Shown here one piece after another: positions 24,056-34,061 of a DNA stretch of 64,000 bases. Under the pieces are notes generated by a model that worked only from the letters and a program-made list of their open reading frames with translations, was not told the DNA's origin and did not search any database. This stretch comes from SZUA-430 sp044220975. Its GTDB lineage: Bacteria; Pseudomonadota; Alphaproteobacteria; Micropepsales; Micropepsaceae. The position numbers were made by a program, and so were the translations under genes. The first letter of the stretch is position 1. Each line of letters begins with the position of its first letter. The DNA lies in the NCBI GenBank assembly GCA_044220975.1, contig JBGAPZ010000001.1:62001-126000 (forward strand). The letters run 5' to 3'.

Positions 24056-26137
24056 ATGCCCCGCACCACCCCCCTCGAGAAGTATCGCAACATCGGCATT
24101 GCCGCGCACATCGATGCCGGCAAGACGACGACGACCGAGCGCATTCTCTACTACACGGGCAAGTCCCATAAGATCGGCGAAGTCCACGACGGCGCCGCGA
24201 CCATGGACTTCATGGAGCAGGAACAAGAACGCGGCATCACGATCACATCTGCCGCGACAACCGCCTACTGGAAAGACTACCGCGTCAACATCATCGACAC
24301 GCCCGGCCACGTCGACTTCACCATCGAAGTCGAACGCTCGATGCGGGTGCTTGACGGTGCGGTCGCTGTTTTCGACTCGGTCGCCGGCGTGGAGCCGCAA
24401 TCCGAAACCGTCTGGCGTCAGGCCGACAAGTACAACGTCCCGCGCATCTGTTTCGTCAACAAAATGGATCGCACCGGCGCAGACTTCTATCGCTGCGTTC
24501 AGATGATGATCGACCGCCTGGGCACCAAGCCTTGCGTGATCCAGCTGCCTTACGGCGCAGAAGCCGACCACAAAGGCATCATTGATCTCATCGAGATGAA
24601 AGCCGTTGTCTGGCGCGACGAAAGCCTCGGCGCGAAATTCGAAATCGAAGAGATTCCAGCCGACTACAAGGCCAAGGCCGCCGACTGGCGCCACAAGCTG
24701 CTCGAACTCGTCGTCGAAATGGACGACGACGTTATGCAGGCCTATCTCGATGGCAAAGAGCCTGACGCGGCGACGCTTAAGCGTCTGATCCGCAAGGGCA
24801 CGATGAGCTTCGCTTTTGTGCCGGTGACGTGCGGCGCCGCCTTCAAGAACAAGGGCGTGCAAACGCTGCTCGATGCCGTCGTAGACTTTTTGCCCTCACC
24901 GCTCGACGTCCCGGCGATCAAGGGCATCAAGCCCGGCAAGGTCGAAGAAATTGTCGAGCGCGAAGCAAGCGACACCGCGCCGCTCTCGCTGCTCGCTTTC
25001 AAGATCATGGACGACCCGTTTGTCGGTTCGATCACGTTTTGCCGAATCTATTCGGGCAAACTCGAGTCGGGCTCGACGCTCATCAACTCGACCCGCGATC
25101 GGAAAGAACGCGTTGGCCGCATGTTGCTGATGCATGCAAACAGCCGCGAAGACGTCAAAGAAGCCTACACGGGCGACATCGTCGCGCTGGCGGCGTTGAA
25201 GGAAACGCGCACCGGCGACACGCTGTGCGACCCGCAGCAACAAGTCATCCTTGAGAAGATGGAATTTCCGGAGCCCGTCATCGAGGTTGCGATCGAGCCG
25301 AAAACAAAGGCCGACCAAGAGAAGATGGGCGTGGCTTTGGCCCGCCTCGCGCAAGAAGATCCATCCTTCCGAGTGAGCGTCGACCAAGAATCCGGTCAGA
25401 CAATCCTGAAAGGTATGGGCGAACTTCATCTCGACATCAAAGTCGACATCCTTCGCCGCACCTACAAGGTCGACGCCAACATCGGCGCGCCGCAGGTCGC
25501 TTATCGCGAGACGCTGACCAAGAAGGTCGACATCGACTACACGCACAAAAAGCAAACCGGCGGTTCCGGCCAGTTCGCACGCGTGCGCATCGTGTTCGAG
25601 CCGTTGGCTGCGGGCAGCGGCTTTGAATTCGAAAACGAGGTCGTCGGTGGTTCGGTGCCGAAGGAATTCATCCCAGGCGTCGAAAAGGGTTTGAACGCGT
25701 CGCGCGACAACGGTGTGCTCGCAGGCTTCCCGCTGATCGACTTCAAAGCAACGCTCGTTGACGGCGCCTACCACGAGGTCGACTCGAACGTGCTTACGTT
25801 CGAAATCGCCTCGCGTGCAGCGTTCCGCGAACTGAAGGAACGCAAGGCCGTAAAGCTGCTTGAGCCAATGATGAAGGTCGAAGTCGTGACGCCTGACGAA
25901 TTCATGGGCGGCGTGATCGGCGACCTCAACGCCCGCCGCGGTCAGGTGCAAGGCACCGACCAGCGCGGCAACGCGCAAGTGATCACCGCGATGGTGCCGC
26001 TCGCGAACATGTTTGGTTACGTGAATAACCTGCGGTCGATGAGCCAGGGTCGCGCCAGCTACTCCATGCAATTCGACCATTATGAAGATGTACCTCGTGC
26101 GATCGCTGAAGAAGTGATCGCGAAGTTCGCCTCTTAA
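24056..26137 (+). CDS. fusA: elongation factor G
   Basis: Translocase GTPase of 693 residues. Domain I has AHIDAGKT (17-24), the switch region RGITITSAATT, DTPGHVDF and NKMD; the domain II/III boundary and domain IV (QTGGSGQFARVRI) follow, and the C-terminal domain V carries GQVQGTD and a final MSQGRASYSMQFDHYEDVP. This is the canonical EF-G1 type. It lies between rpsG and the second tuf copy, 24 bases apart. Confidence 0.98.
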   Translation: MPRTTPLEKYRNIGIAAHIDAGKTTTTERILYYTGKSHKIGEVHDGAATMDFMEQEQERGITITSAATTAYWKDYRVNIIDTPGHVDFTIEVERSMRVLDGAVAVFDSVAGVEPQSETVWRQADKYNVPRICFVNKMDRTGADFYRCVQMMIDRLGTKPCVIQLPYGAEADHKGIIDLIEMKAVVWRDESLGAKFEIEEIPADYKAKAADWRHKLLELVVEMDDDVMQAYLDGKEPDAATLKRLIRKGTMSFAFVPVTCGAAFKNKGVQTLLDAVVDFLPSPLDVPAIKGIKPGKVEEIVEREASDTAPLSLLAFKIMDDPFVGSITFCRIYSGKLESGSTLINSTRDRKERVGRMLLMHANSREDVKEAYTGDIVALAALKETRTGDTLCDPQQQVILEKMEFPEPVIEVAIEPKTKADQEKMGVALARLAQEDPSFRVSVDQESGQTILKGMGELHLDIKVDILRRTYKVDANIGAPQVAYRETLTKKVDIDYTHKKQTGGSGQFARVRIVFEPLAAGSGFEFENEVVGGSVPKEFIPGVEKGLNASRDNGVLAGFPLIDFKATLVDGAYHEVDSNVLTFEIASRAAFRELKERKAVKLLEPMMKVEVVTPDEFMGGVIGDLNARRGQVQGTDQRGNAQVITAMVPLANMFGYVNNLRSMSQGRASYSMQFDHYEDVPRAIAEEVIAKFAS

Positions 26138-26161
26138 GAGATTTGGGACGGAGACCAGGCA

Positions 26162-27352
<1,191 letters not shown>

Positions 27353-27394
27353 CGAACCCGAAAAAGAAGATCCGAGGAAAGAACGGAACGGCCC

Positions 27395-27706
27395 ATGCAA
27401 AGCCAAAACATCCGCATCAGGCTCAAGGCCTACGATCACCGCGTGCTCGACATTTCGACACGCGAGATCGTGAATACGGCCAAGCGCACAGGTGCTCGCG
27501 TGCGTGGACCGATCCCACTTCCGAACCGGATTGAAAAGTTCACCGTGAACCGTTCGCCGCACGTCGATAAGAAGAGCCGCGAGCAGTTCGAAATCCGCAC
27601 CCACAAGCGGCTTCTCGACATCATCGATCCCACGCCGCAAACGGTCGACGCTCTTATGAAGCTCGACCTCGCGGCCGGGGTCAGTGTCGAAATCAAGCTG
27701 CAATAA
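27395..27706 (+). CDS. rpsJ: 30S ribosomal protein S10
   Basis: Head protein of the 30S subunit and NusE partner in antitermination. The 103 residues include IRIRLKAYDHRVLD and the loop GPIPLPNRIEKFTVNRSPHVDKKSREQFE (written here as landmarks in two adjoining parts: GPIPLPNRIEKF and TVNRSPHVDKKSR). It is 42 bases after tuf and begins the S10 section, with no visible terminator between, so str and S10 units may be one transcript. Confidence 0.97.
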   Translation: MQSQNIRIRLKAYDHRVLDISTREIVNTAKRTGARVRGPIPLPNRIEKFTVNRSPHVDKKSREQFEIRTHKRLLDIIDPTPQTVDALMKLDLAAGVSVEIKLQ

Positions 27707-27728
27707 CGAAGAGAAGGTGGCGCTCGCC

Positions 27729-28424
27729 ATGCGCACAGGGGTGATAACTCAGAAGGTCGGCATGATGCGTCTGTTCACAGACGACGGCCGCCACGTGCCC
27801 GTAACGGTGCTGAAGCTCGACGGCTGTCAGGTCGTAGCTCAACGCACCAAGGACAAAGACGGCTACACCGCGCTCCAGTTGGGCTCGGGCGTGGCCAAGG
27901 TCAAACGCGTCTCGAAAGCAGAGCGCGGTCACTTCGCGAAGGCGCAAGTCGAGCCGAAACGCAAGGTTGCCGAGTTCCGCGTGTCGCCGGACAATCTCGT
28001 CGAGGTTGGATCGCTCATTACGGCCGATCACTTCGTACCGGGTCAGATCGTCGATGTCTCCGGCGTGACAGTCGGCAAGGGCTTCGCGGGCGTCATGAAG
28101 CGTCACAACTTCGGCGGCTTGGAAGCCTCGCACGGCGTCTCGATCTCGCACCGTTCGCCTGGTTCGACGGGTAACCGCCAGGATCCGGGCCGCACGTTCA
28201 AGGGCAAGAAGATGGCTGGCCACATGGGGCAGGTTCTCGTCACGACGCAAAACGTCGAAGTGGCGAAGGTCGATCCCGAGCGCGGCTTGATCATGATCAA
28301 AGGCGGCGTCCCCGGCGCGAAGGGCAGCTGGGTGATGGTGCGCGACGCGGTGAAGCGTCCACTACCGAAAGAAGCCCCGAAACCGGCCGCGGTGAAGAAG
28401 CCCGCGGCAGCGACGGCGGCGTGA
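27729..28424 (+). CDS. rplC: 50S ribosomal protein L3
   Basis: Early-assembly protein near the peptidyl-transferase centre. I chose the ATG at 27729 (MRTGVITQKVGMMRLFTDDG); the frame is open back into rpsJ, but those codons are not L3-like. The 231 residues include the central loop KRHNFGGLEASHGVSISHR and GHMGQVLVTTQN, and end in an Ala/Lys/Pro-rich tail (about 20 residues) beyond the usual fold. It is 22 bases after rpsJ. Confidence 0.97.
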   Translation: MRTGVITQKVGMMRLFTDDGRHVPVTVLKLDGCQVVAQRTKDKDGYTALQLGSGVAKVKRVSKAERGHFAKAQVEPKRKVAEFRVSPDNLVEVGSLITADHFVPGQIVDVSGVTVGKGFAGVMKRHNFGGLEASHGVSISHRSPGSTGNRQDPGRTFKGKKMAGHMGQVLVTTQNVEVAKVDPERGLIMIKGGVPGAKGSWVMVRDAVKRPLPKEAPKPAAVKKPAAATAA

Positions 28425-28437
28425 GGAACCACAGACC

Positions 28438-29058
28438 ATGAAAGTCAAAGTCCTCACCCTCGATGCCGGCGCAGCCGGCGAGATCGAACTCTCCGAAGAC
28501 GTTTTCGGCGTCAGCCCGCGCGCCGATATCCTCGCGCGCGTGGTCCAGTGGCAACAGAACAAACGCCACAAGGGCCAGCATCGCGTGCTGACCCGCTCCG
28601 AAGTCGATCGCACGACGAAGAAGATCTACAAGCAAAAAGGCACTGGCCAAGCCCGCCACGGCGCAGCAGCAGTTGGTCAGTTCCGCGGCGGCGCTAAGGC
28701 TATGGGTCCGGTGTTACGGTCGCGCGAAACCGATCTTCCGAAAAAGGTACGTGCCTTGGGCCTGAAAATGGTCCTCTCTGCAAAACGAAAAGACGGCCAG
28801 CTCATCGTCCTTGACGCGGCCAAGATGTCCGAAGGAAAAACCAAGAAAGTCGTGGCATCGTTCGGCAAGCTGGGCCTGAAGTCGGCGTGCATCGTCGACG
28901 GTCCCGAGTTCGACATCGGCTTTGAGCGCGCGGCCCGCAACATCCCGAACATCGACCTCCTCTCCGTCAGCGGCATCAACGTTCTCGACGTATTGCGTCG
29001 TGAGAAGCTTGTGCTGACGAAGGCGGCATTAAGCGCCATTGAGGAGCGCTTCAAATGA
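28438..29058 (+). CDS. rplD: 50S ribosomal protein L4
   Basis: Lines the exit tunnel and in E. coli represses the S10 operon. The 206 residues have the long tunnel loop with KKIYKQKGTGQARHG and FRGGAKAMGP, and a C-terminal globular part ending LSAIEERFK. Its stop overlaps the rplW start by four bases (ATGA). Confidence 0.97.
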   Translation: MKVKVLTLDAGAAGEIELSEDVFGVSPRADILARVVQWQQNKRHKGQHRVLTRSEVDRTTKKIYKQKGTGQARHGAAAVGQFRGGAKAMGPVLRSRETDLPKKVRALGLKMVLSAKRKDGQLIVLDAAKMSEGKTKKVVASFGKLGLKSACIVDGPEFDIGFERAARNIPNIDLLSVSGINVLDVLRREKLVLTKAALSAIEERFK

Positions 29059-29348
29059 GCAAGATCGCATCTTACACGGCGATCCTTTCGCCGGTGATCA
29101 CTGAAAAGTCGACGAAACTGTCGGAGCACAATCAAGTCGTGTTCCGCGTGCCGCACGACGCAACGAAGCCGCAAATCAAAAAGGCGGTTGAGGAATTGTT
29201 CAAGGTGAAGGTCAAGGGCGTCAACACGCTAGTAACCAAGGGCAAAAAGAAGATGTTCCGCGGCCGTATGGGTCAACGGAGCGACGTGAAGAAAGCAGTC
29301 GTCACCTTGCACGAAGGTTCGACGATCGACGTGACGACGGGGCTCTAA
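29055..29348 (+). CDS. rplW: 50S ribosomal protein L23
   Basis: Sits at the tunnel exit and docks trigger factor and SRP. The 97 residues contain SPVITEKSTKLSE and the loop VKGVNTLVTKGKKKMFRGRMG. Its ATG overlaps the rplD stop; rplB follows after three bases. The trigger factor it recruits is encoded later in this window. Confidence 0.97.
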   Translation: MSKIASYTAILSPVITEKSTKLSEHNQVVFRVPHDATKPQIKKAVEELFKVKVKGVNTLVTKGKKKMFRGRMGQRSDVKKAVVTLHEGSTIDVTTGL

Positions 29349-29351
29349 ACT

Positions 29352-30188
29352 ATGGCGTTAAAGACCTTCAGACCCACGACGCCCTCGACGCGCCAATTGG
29401 TGTTGATCGACCGCAGTCAGCTGTTCAAAGGCCGGCCGGTAAAGCATTTGACCGAGCCGCAAAAGGAATTCGGCGGCCGTAACAATACGGGCCGCATCAC
29501 CACGCGCTGGCGGGGCGGCGGGCACAAAAAGCTCTACCGCGTGATCGACTTCAAGCGTCGCAAGTTCGACGTCGAAGGCACGGTTGAACGCATCGAGTAC
29601 GATCCCAACCGATCGTCTTTCATCGCGCTCATCAAGTATCCGGACGGTGAGCAGACCTACATTCTCGCTCCCCAACGACTGGGCGTCGGCGACAAAGTAA
29701 TCTCCGGCACAAAGGCCGATGTGAAGCCCGGCAACGCGATGCCGCTCGCGGCAATGCCGGTCGGCACGATCGTCCACAACGTCGAGTTCAAGGCTGGCGC
29801 CGGCGGCAAGATCGCGCGCTCAGCCGGCACCTACGTACAGTTCGTCGGCCGCGACCAAGGCTACGGCATTCTGCGTTTGAACTCGGGCGAAACCCGTAAG
29901 GTTCGCCTTGAGTGCATGGCGACGGTAGGCGCGGTCTCGAACCCGGACCACATGAACGAAGTGATCGGCAAGGCCGGCCGCAACGTTTGGAAGGGCAAGC
30001 GCCCCTCCGTGCGCGGTACGGCGATGAACCCGATCGATCACCCGCATGGCGGCGGCGAAGGTCGCACCAAGGGCGGCCGTCATCCGGTTACGCCGTGGGG
30101 GCAGTTCACGAAGGGCATGAAGACGCGCTCGAACAAGCGCACAACGAAATTGATTGTGACCTCGCGTCACCTGAAGAAGAAGGGCTAG
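29352..30188 (+). CDS. rplB: 50S ribosomal protein L2
   Basis: Peptidyl-transferase-centre assembly protein. The 278 residues include GRNNTGRITTRWRGGGHKK near the start and the C-terminal functional loop with NPIDHPHGGGEGRTKGGRHP, which contains the conserved His required for activity. It lies between rplW and rpsS with gaps of three and six bases. Confidence 0.98.
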   Translation: MALKTFRPTTPSTRQLVLIDRSQLFKGRPVKHLTEPQKEFGGRNNTGRITTRWRGGGHKKLYRVIDFKRRKFDVEGTVERIEYDPNRSSFIALIKYPDGEQTYILAPQRLGVGDKVISGTKADVKPGNAMPLAAMPVGTIVHNVEFKAGAGGKIARSAGTYVQFVGRDQGYGILRLNSGETRKVRLECMATVGAVSNPDHMNEVIGKAGRNVWKGKRPSVRGTAMNPIDHPHGGGEGRTKGGRHPVTPWGQFTKGMKTRSNKRTTKLIVTSRHLKKKG

Positions 30189-30194
30189 AGACGT

Positions 30195-30476
30195 ATGACG
30201 CGTTCAGTCTGGAAGGGACCGTTCGTCGACGGCTTTTTGCTGAAGAAGGCAGAAGCCACGCAGAAGTCGGGTCGGCGCGAAGTGATCAAGATCTGGAGCC
30301 GCCGCTCTACGATCCTGCCGCAGTTCGTTGGCCTGACCTTTGGCGTTTACAACGGCCAGAAGCACATTCCCGTCCTCGTGTCCGAAGAAATGGTCGGCCA
30401 CAAGTTCGGCGAATTCTCGCCGACACGCACCTTCCACGGCCACTCCGGCGACAAGAAAGTGAAGAGGGGGGCCTAA
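30195..30476 (+). CDS. rpsS: 30S ribosomal protein S19
   Basis: Head protein contacting S13. The 93 residues show the conserved SVWKGPFVDGFLLKK, IKIWSRRSTILPQFVGLTF and the C-terminal GEFSPTRTFHGHSGDKK. Its stop is directly followed by the rplV start with no gap. Confidence 0.97.
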   Translation: MTRSVWKGPFVDGFLLKKAEATQKSGRREVIKIWSRRSTILPQFVGLTFGVYNGQKHIPVLVSEEMVGHKFGEFSPTRTFHGHSGDKKVKRGA

Positions 30477-30929
30477 ATGAGCAAACCGGAAAGAGAACGT
30501 TCACTCGCCGACAACGAGGCACAAGCCGTCGGCCGAATGATCCGTACGTCGCAATACAAATTGAACCTGGTCGCAGGTTTGATTCGCGGCAAGACGGTCG
30601 ATCGGGCAATCGCCGACCTCACGTTCTCGAACAAGCGCATCACGAACGATGTGCTGAAAATTTTGAAGTCGGCAGTCGCCAACGCCGAAAACAACCACAA
30701 CCTGGACGTCGACGATCTGATCGTCGCCCGAGCGTGGACCGGCAAGGACATGGTGTTGAAGCGCTTCCACGCCCGTGGTCGTGGCCGTGGCGCGAGCATT
30801 CTGAAGCCTTTCTCGGAACTGACGATCGTCCTGCGCGAACAAAAGCAGGAAAAGAAAGCGAAGAAGGCAAAGGGCAAAGGTAAGCCCACGGCAAAGAAAC
30901 CGGCAGCGCCAAAGAAGGAAGCCGCCTGA
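30477..30929 (+). CDS. rplV: 50S ribosomal protein L22 with Lys/Ala-rich C-terminal tail
   Basis: Tunnel-lining protein; its beta-hairpin loop (RAWTGKDMVLKRFHARGRGR) reaches the constriction. The usual alphaproteobacterial length is near 126-130, while this one has 150 residues because of a Lys/Ala/Pro-rich tail from about residue 122 (REQKQEKKAKKAKGKGK, then PTAKKPAAPKKEAA). The last base of the stop is the first base of rpsC. A similar basic tail is seen in several proteins of this cluster (L3, L5, L15). Confidence 0.96.
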   Translation: MSKPERERSLADNEAQAVGRMIRTSQYKLNLVAGLIRGKTVDRAIADLTFSNKRITNDVLKILKSAVANAENNHNLDVDDLIVARAWTGKDMVLKRFHARGRGRGASILKPFSELTIVLREQKQEKKAKKAKGKGKPTAKKPAAPKKEAA

Positions 30930-31648
30930 TGGGTCAAAAAGTAAATCCGATCGGGCTTCGGCTCGGCATCAACCGTACGTGGGATTCGCGCTGGTTCGCC
31001 GATCGCCGTGAATACGGTCAGCTGCTGCACGAAGACCTAAAGATCCGCGAATTCCTGCTGGACAAGCTCAAGCAGGCTGGCGTCGCGCGCATCATCATCG
31101 AACGTCCGCACAAGAAGTGCCGCGTGACGATCCACTCGGCGCGTCCGGGTGTTGTCATCGGCAAAAAAGGCGCCGACATCGAAAAGCTGAAGGCTGATTT
31201 GGGAAAGTTCACCAAGTCGGAAGTGCACCTGAACATCGTCGAAATCCGCAAGCCCGAAGTCGACGCGCATCTGATCGCCGAGAGCATTGCTCAGCAGCTA
31301 GAACGTCGCGTCTCGTTCCGCCGCGCCATGAAGCGTGCGGTCCAGTCGGCTTTGAAGCTCGGCGCGCTTGGCATCCGCATCAACTGCGGCGGGCGTCTGG
31401 GTGGCGCTGAAATCGCTCGTACCGAATGGTATCGCGAAGGCCGTGTGCCGCTGCACACGTTGCGCGCGGACGTTGATTTCGGTGTCGCGACTGCGAAGAC
31501 GGCATACGGCACGTGCGGCGTGAAGGTGTGGGTGTTCAAGGGCGAAATTCTGGAACACGACCCGATGGCGCAAGACAAGCGTCTGAGCGAAGCGCAGGAG
31601 CAGGGCGGTCAACCCCGCACTCCGCGTCCCGCTCCGGCCCCCGGTTAA
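30929..31648 (+). CDS. rpsC: 30S ribosomal protein S3
   Basis: Forms the mRNA entry channel. The 239 residues have the N-terminal MGQKVNPIGLRLGINRTWDS, the KH-type GxxG region VVIGKKGADIEKLK and the C-terminal domain with NCGGRLGGAEIARTEWYREG, then a Gly/Pro/Ala/Arg-rich tail. It overlaps rplV by one base; rplP follows after 21 bases. Confidence 0.98.
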   Translation: MGQKVNPIGLRLGINRTWDSRWFADRREYGQLLHEDLKIREFLLDKLKQAGVARIIIERPHKKCRVTIHSARPGVVIGKKGADIEKLKADLGKFTKSEVHLNIVEIRKPEVDAHLIAESIAQQLERRVSFRRAMKRAVQSALKLGALGIRINCGGRLGGAEIARTEWYREGRVPLHTLRADVDFGVATAKTAYGTCGVKVWVFKGEILEHDPMAQDKRLSEAQEQGGQPRTPRPAPAPG

Positions 31649-31669
31649 GGACACATTCGGAACTGAGCC

Positions 31670-32089
31670 ATGCTGCAACCAAAACGGTCTAAGTACCGTA
31701 AGCAATTCAAAGGTCGCATTCGCGGTAAGGCGACTTCGGCGAACAAGCTCGACTTCGGCGAGTTCGGCCTGAAGGCGCTCGAGCCCGATCGCATCACGGC
31801 GCGCCAGATCGAAGCGGCTCGCCGCGCGATCACTCGCGCGATGAAGCGCCAAGGTCGGGTGTGGATTCGGATGTTTCCGGATATTCCGGTGTCGAAGAAG
31901 CCAGCCGAGGTCCGCATGGGCGCCGGTAAAGGCGCGCCTGAGTTCTGGGCTTGCCGCGTAAAGCCGGGCCGCGTGCTGTTTGAGGTTGATGGCGTCAACA
32001 CCGCGACGGCAAAAGAAGCTCTCGGCCTTGCGGCTGCGAAGCTTCCGATCCGCACGAAGTTCGTGACCCGCCTCGGTCATTTGGAATAG
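31670..32089 (+). CDS. rplP: 50S ribosomal protein L16
   Basis: Lies near the A-site tRNA elbow. The 139 residues begin MLQPKRSKYRKQFKGRIRGKA and include ARQIEAARRAITRAMKRQG and the loop VRMGAGKGAPEFWACRVKPG, where the conserved Arg hydroxylated in E. coli would lie. It is 13 bases before rpmC. Confidence 0.97.
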   Translation: MLQPKRSKYRKQFKGRIRGKATSANKLDFGEFGLKALEPDRITARQIEAARRAITRAMKRQGRVWIRMFPDIPVSKKPAEVRMGAGKGAPEFWACRVKPGRVLFEVDGVNTATAKEALGLAAAKLPIRTKFVTRLGHLE

Positions 32090-32102
32090 GGGAGAGCGAA
32101 CA

Positions 32103-32318
32103 ATGGCGAAAAAAGACGTGGGCGCAGTCTCCGAACTCCGGACGATGTCGCCGGATCAGCTGACCGACGAGCTGGTTAAGCTGAAGAAAGAGCAGTTCAA
32201 CCTGCGCTTCCAAAAGGCGACGGGTCAGCTGGAGAAGACTGCGCGCGTGCGGATCGTCCGCCGCACGATTGCCAAGATCAACACCGTCCTCGGCGAGAAA
32301 TCGCGGGTGAAGGCTTAA
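32103..32318 (+). CDS. rpmC: 50S ribosomal protein L29
   Basis: Small two-helix protein at the tunnel exit beside L23. The 71 residues contain the signature LKKEQFNLRFQKATGQLEKT and RVRIVRRTIAKI. It is nine bases ahead of rpsQ. Confidence 0.96.
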   Translation: MAKKDVGAVSELRTMSPDQLTDELVKLKKEQFNLRFQKATGQLEKTARVRIVRRTIAKINTVLGEKSRVKA

Positions 32319-32327
32319 GAGACAACA

Positions 32328-32576
32328 ATGCCGAAACGAATTCTCCAAGGCGTCGTCGTAAGCGACAAGAACAAAAAGACGGTCATCGTCGAGGTGGAGC
32401 GCCGCTTCATCCATCCGGTGCTCGGCAAGACATTGCGTCGTTCGAAGCGCTATCACGCGCACGACGAACAGGCCCGTTTCAAGTCCGGCGATCCGGTGCG
32501 CATTCAAGAATGCCGCCCGATGTCGAAGTTGAAGCGGTGGGAAGTCCTCTACGACGCTGCGGCGTCAAAAGCTTAG
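32328..32576 (+). CDS. rpsQ: 30S ribosomal protein S17
   Basis: OB-fold protein needed for 30S body assembly. The 82 residues begin MPKRILQGVVVSDKNKKTV and include the KTLRRSKRYHAHDE segment and RIQECRPMSKLKRWEV. The 21-base gap to rplN contains that gene's ribosome site. Confidence 0.96.
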   Translation: MPKRILQGVVVSDKNKKTVIVEVERRFIHPVLGKTLRRSKRYHAHDEQARFKSGDPVRIQECRPMSKLKRWEVLYDAAASKA

Positions 32577-32597
32577 AACGCGGAAAGCGCCACGCCC

Positions 32598-32966
32598 ATG
32601 ATCCAAATGACAACCAACTTGGACGTTGCCGACAACTCGGGTGCGCGGCGCGTCATGTGTATCAAAGTGCTTGGTGGCGCCCAGCGCCGCTATGCCACTG
32701 TCGGCGACATCATCGTCGTCTCCATTAAGGACGCTATTCCGCGCGGTAAAGTGAAGAAGGGCGACGTCATGAAGGCGGTCGTCGTTCGCACGGCGAAGGA
32801 AGTGCGCCGCGCCGACGGAAGCTGCATCCGCTTCGACCGCAATGCAGCGGTCTTGATCAACAACCAAGGCGAGCCCGTGGGCACGCGTATCTTCGGACCG
32901 GTTACGCGCGAACTTCGCGCCAAGAACCATATGAAGATCGTCTCGCTCGCGCCGGAGGTTCTGTAA
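32598..32966 (+). CDS. rplN: 50S ribosomal protein L14
   Basis: Intersubunit-bridge protein of 122 residues. It starts MIQMTTNLDVADNSGARRVM and shows GDIIVVSIKDAIPRGKVKKGD and ARIFGPVTREL-like residues (TRIFGPVTRELR). Its stop abuts the rplX start directly. Confidence 0.97.
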   Translation: MIQMTTNLDVADNSGARRVMCIKVLGGAQRRYATVGDIIVVSIKDAIPRGKVKKGDVMKAVVVRTAKEVRRADGSCIRFDRNAAVLINNQGEPVGTRIFGPVTRELRAKNHMKIVSLAPEVL

Positions 32967-33302
32967 ATGGCTGTGAAATTCAAAAAGGGCGACCGCGTGA
33001 TGGTGGTCGCTGGCGAAGAGCGCAAGCGCAAGGGTGGTCAGCCGCGCATTGGGCAGATCTTGAAGGTCTACCCCGATGAAGATCGCGTGCTTGTTCAGGG
33101 CGTGAACATGGTCAAGCGCCACACGAAGCAATCAGCGCGCAGCCAGGGCGGCATCATCTCGAAGGAAGCGCCCGTGCACATTTCGAACGTCGCGCACGTC
33201 GACCCGAAAACGGGCGAGCCGACGCGTATTGGGTTCAAGACGCTGCAGGACGGCCGCAAGGTTCGCTTTGCGAAGAAGTCCGGGGAAGTGATCGATGTCT
33301 GA
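32967..33302 (+). CDS. rplX: 50S ribosomal protein L24
   Basis: Assembly-initiator protein with a KOW motif (residues about 5-35: KKGDRVMVVAGEERKRKG). The 111 residues include MVKRHTKQSARSQGGIISKEAP and HVDPKTGEPTRIGFK. The 3' end overlaps the rplE start by eight bases in another frame. Confidence 0.97.
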   Translation: MAVKFKKGDRVMVVAGEERKRKGGQPRIGQILKVYPDEDRVLVQGVNMVKRHTKQSARSQGGIISKEAPVHISNVAHVDPKTGEPTRIGFKTLQDGRKVRFAKKSGEVIDV

Positions 33303-34038
33303 GAAAGAAGCCAAAGGTAAAGGCAAAGCCGAGGCCGGCGCTAAGGAACCGAAGGGTCCGCCGCCCACCAAGACAGAGGAAAAGCGCGCCGAGAAAAAGG
33401 CAAAGGGCAAAGGCGAAGTCGCCACTGGTCCCGCCATCTCGATCCAATCGGAATCGCAACGTGCGAAGGGCATAAAGCTCGCCGCCGGCGAGAAGTACGT
33501 GCCGCGCGCGAAGAAGCGCTACCACGATGTCGTGCGCAAGGAACTGATCGAGAAGTTCGCCTACAAGAACGCGATGCAAGTGCCCAAGCTCGACAAGATC
33601 GTGATCAACATGGGCGTGGGCGAGACGACCGCAGACACGAAGAAAATTCAGTCGGCGGTGCGCGACCTCGCGTTGATCGCAGGCCAAAAGCCGGTGGTGA
33701 CCAAGGCCCGCATCGCGATCTCCAACTTCAAGGTGCGTGAGAACATGCCCTTGGGCTGTAAGGTCACGCTGCGCAAAGACCGGATGTACGACTTCCTCGA
33801 CCGCTTGGTCACGATCGCGCTGCCGCGCGTCCGCGACTTCCGCGGCGTTTCACCGAAGAGCTTCGACGGTCGCGGCAACTACTCGATGGGTTTGAAGGAA
33901 CACATCGTGTTCCCTGAAATCGATTACGACAAGATCGACACGGTGTGGGGCATGGACATCACCATCTGCACGACCGCGCAAACCGACGATGAAGCCCAGG
34001 CGTTGCTCGCCGGCTTTCAGATGCCGTTTGCGAAGTGA
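33295..34038 (+). CDS. rplE: 50S ribosomal protein L5 with long Lys/Ala-rich N-terminal extension
   Basis: Binds 5S rRNA and contacts P-site tRNA. The canonical L5 body begins near residue 65 (GEKYVPRAKKRYHDVVRKEL) and includes QVPKLDKIVINMGVGE, GQKPVVTKARIAIS and the C-terminal YSMGLKEHIVFPEI. Ahead of it are about 64 extra residues rich in Lys, Ala, Glu and Gly, so the protein is 247 residues instead of about 180-185. The ATG at 33295 overlaps rplX by eight bases. An internal GTG at KYVPRAKK could give a standard-length protein, but the extension keeps an open frame with the local codon style, so I keep the long start. Confidence 0.93.
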   Translation: MSEKEAKGKGKAEAGAKEPKGPPPTKTEEKRAEKKAKGKGEVATGPAISIQSESQRAKGIKLAAGEKYVPRAKKRYHDVVRKELIEKFAYKNAMQVPKLDKIVINMGVGETTADTKKIQSAVRDLALIAGQKPVVTKARIAISNFKVRENMPLGCKVTLRKDRMYDFLDRLVTIALPRVRDFRGVSPKSFDGRGNYSMGLKEHIVFPEIDYDKIDTVWGMDITICTTAQTDDEAQALLAGFQMPFAK

Positions 34039-34061
34039 CGAGAAGATAAGGCGAAGAAGAA

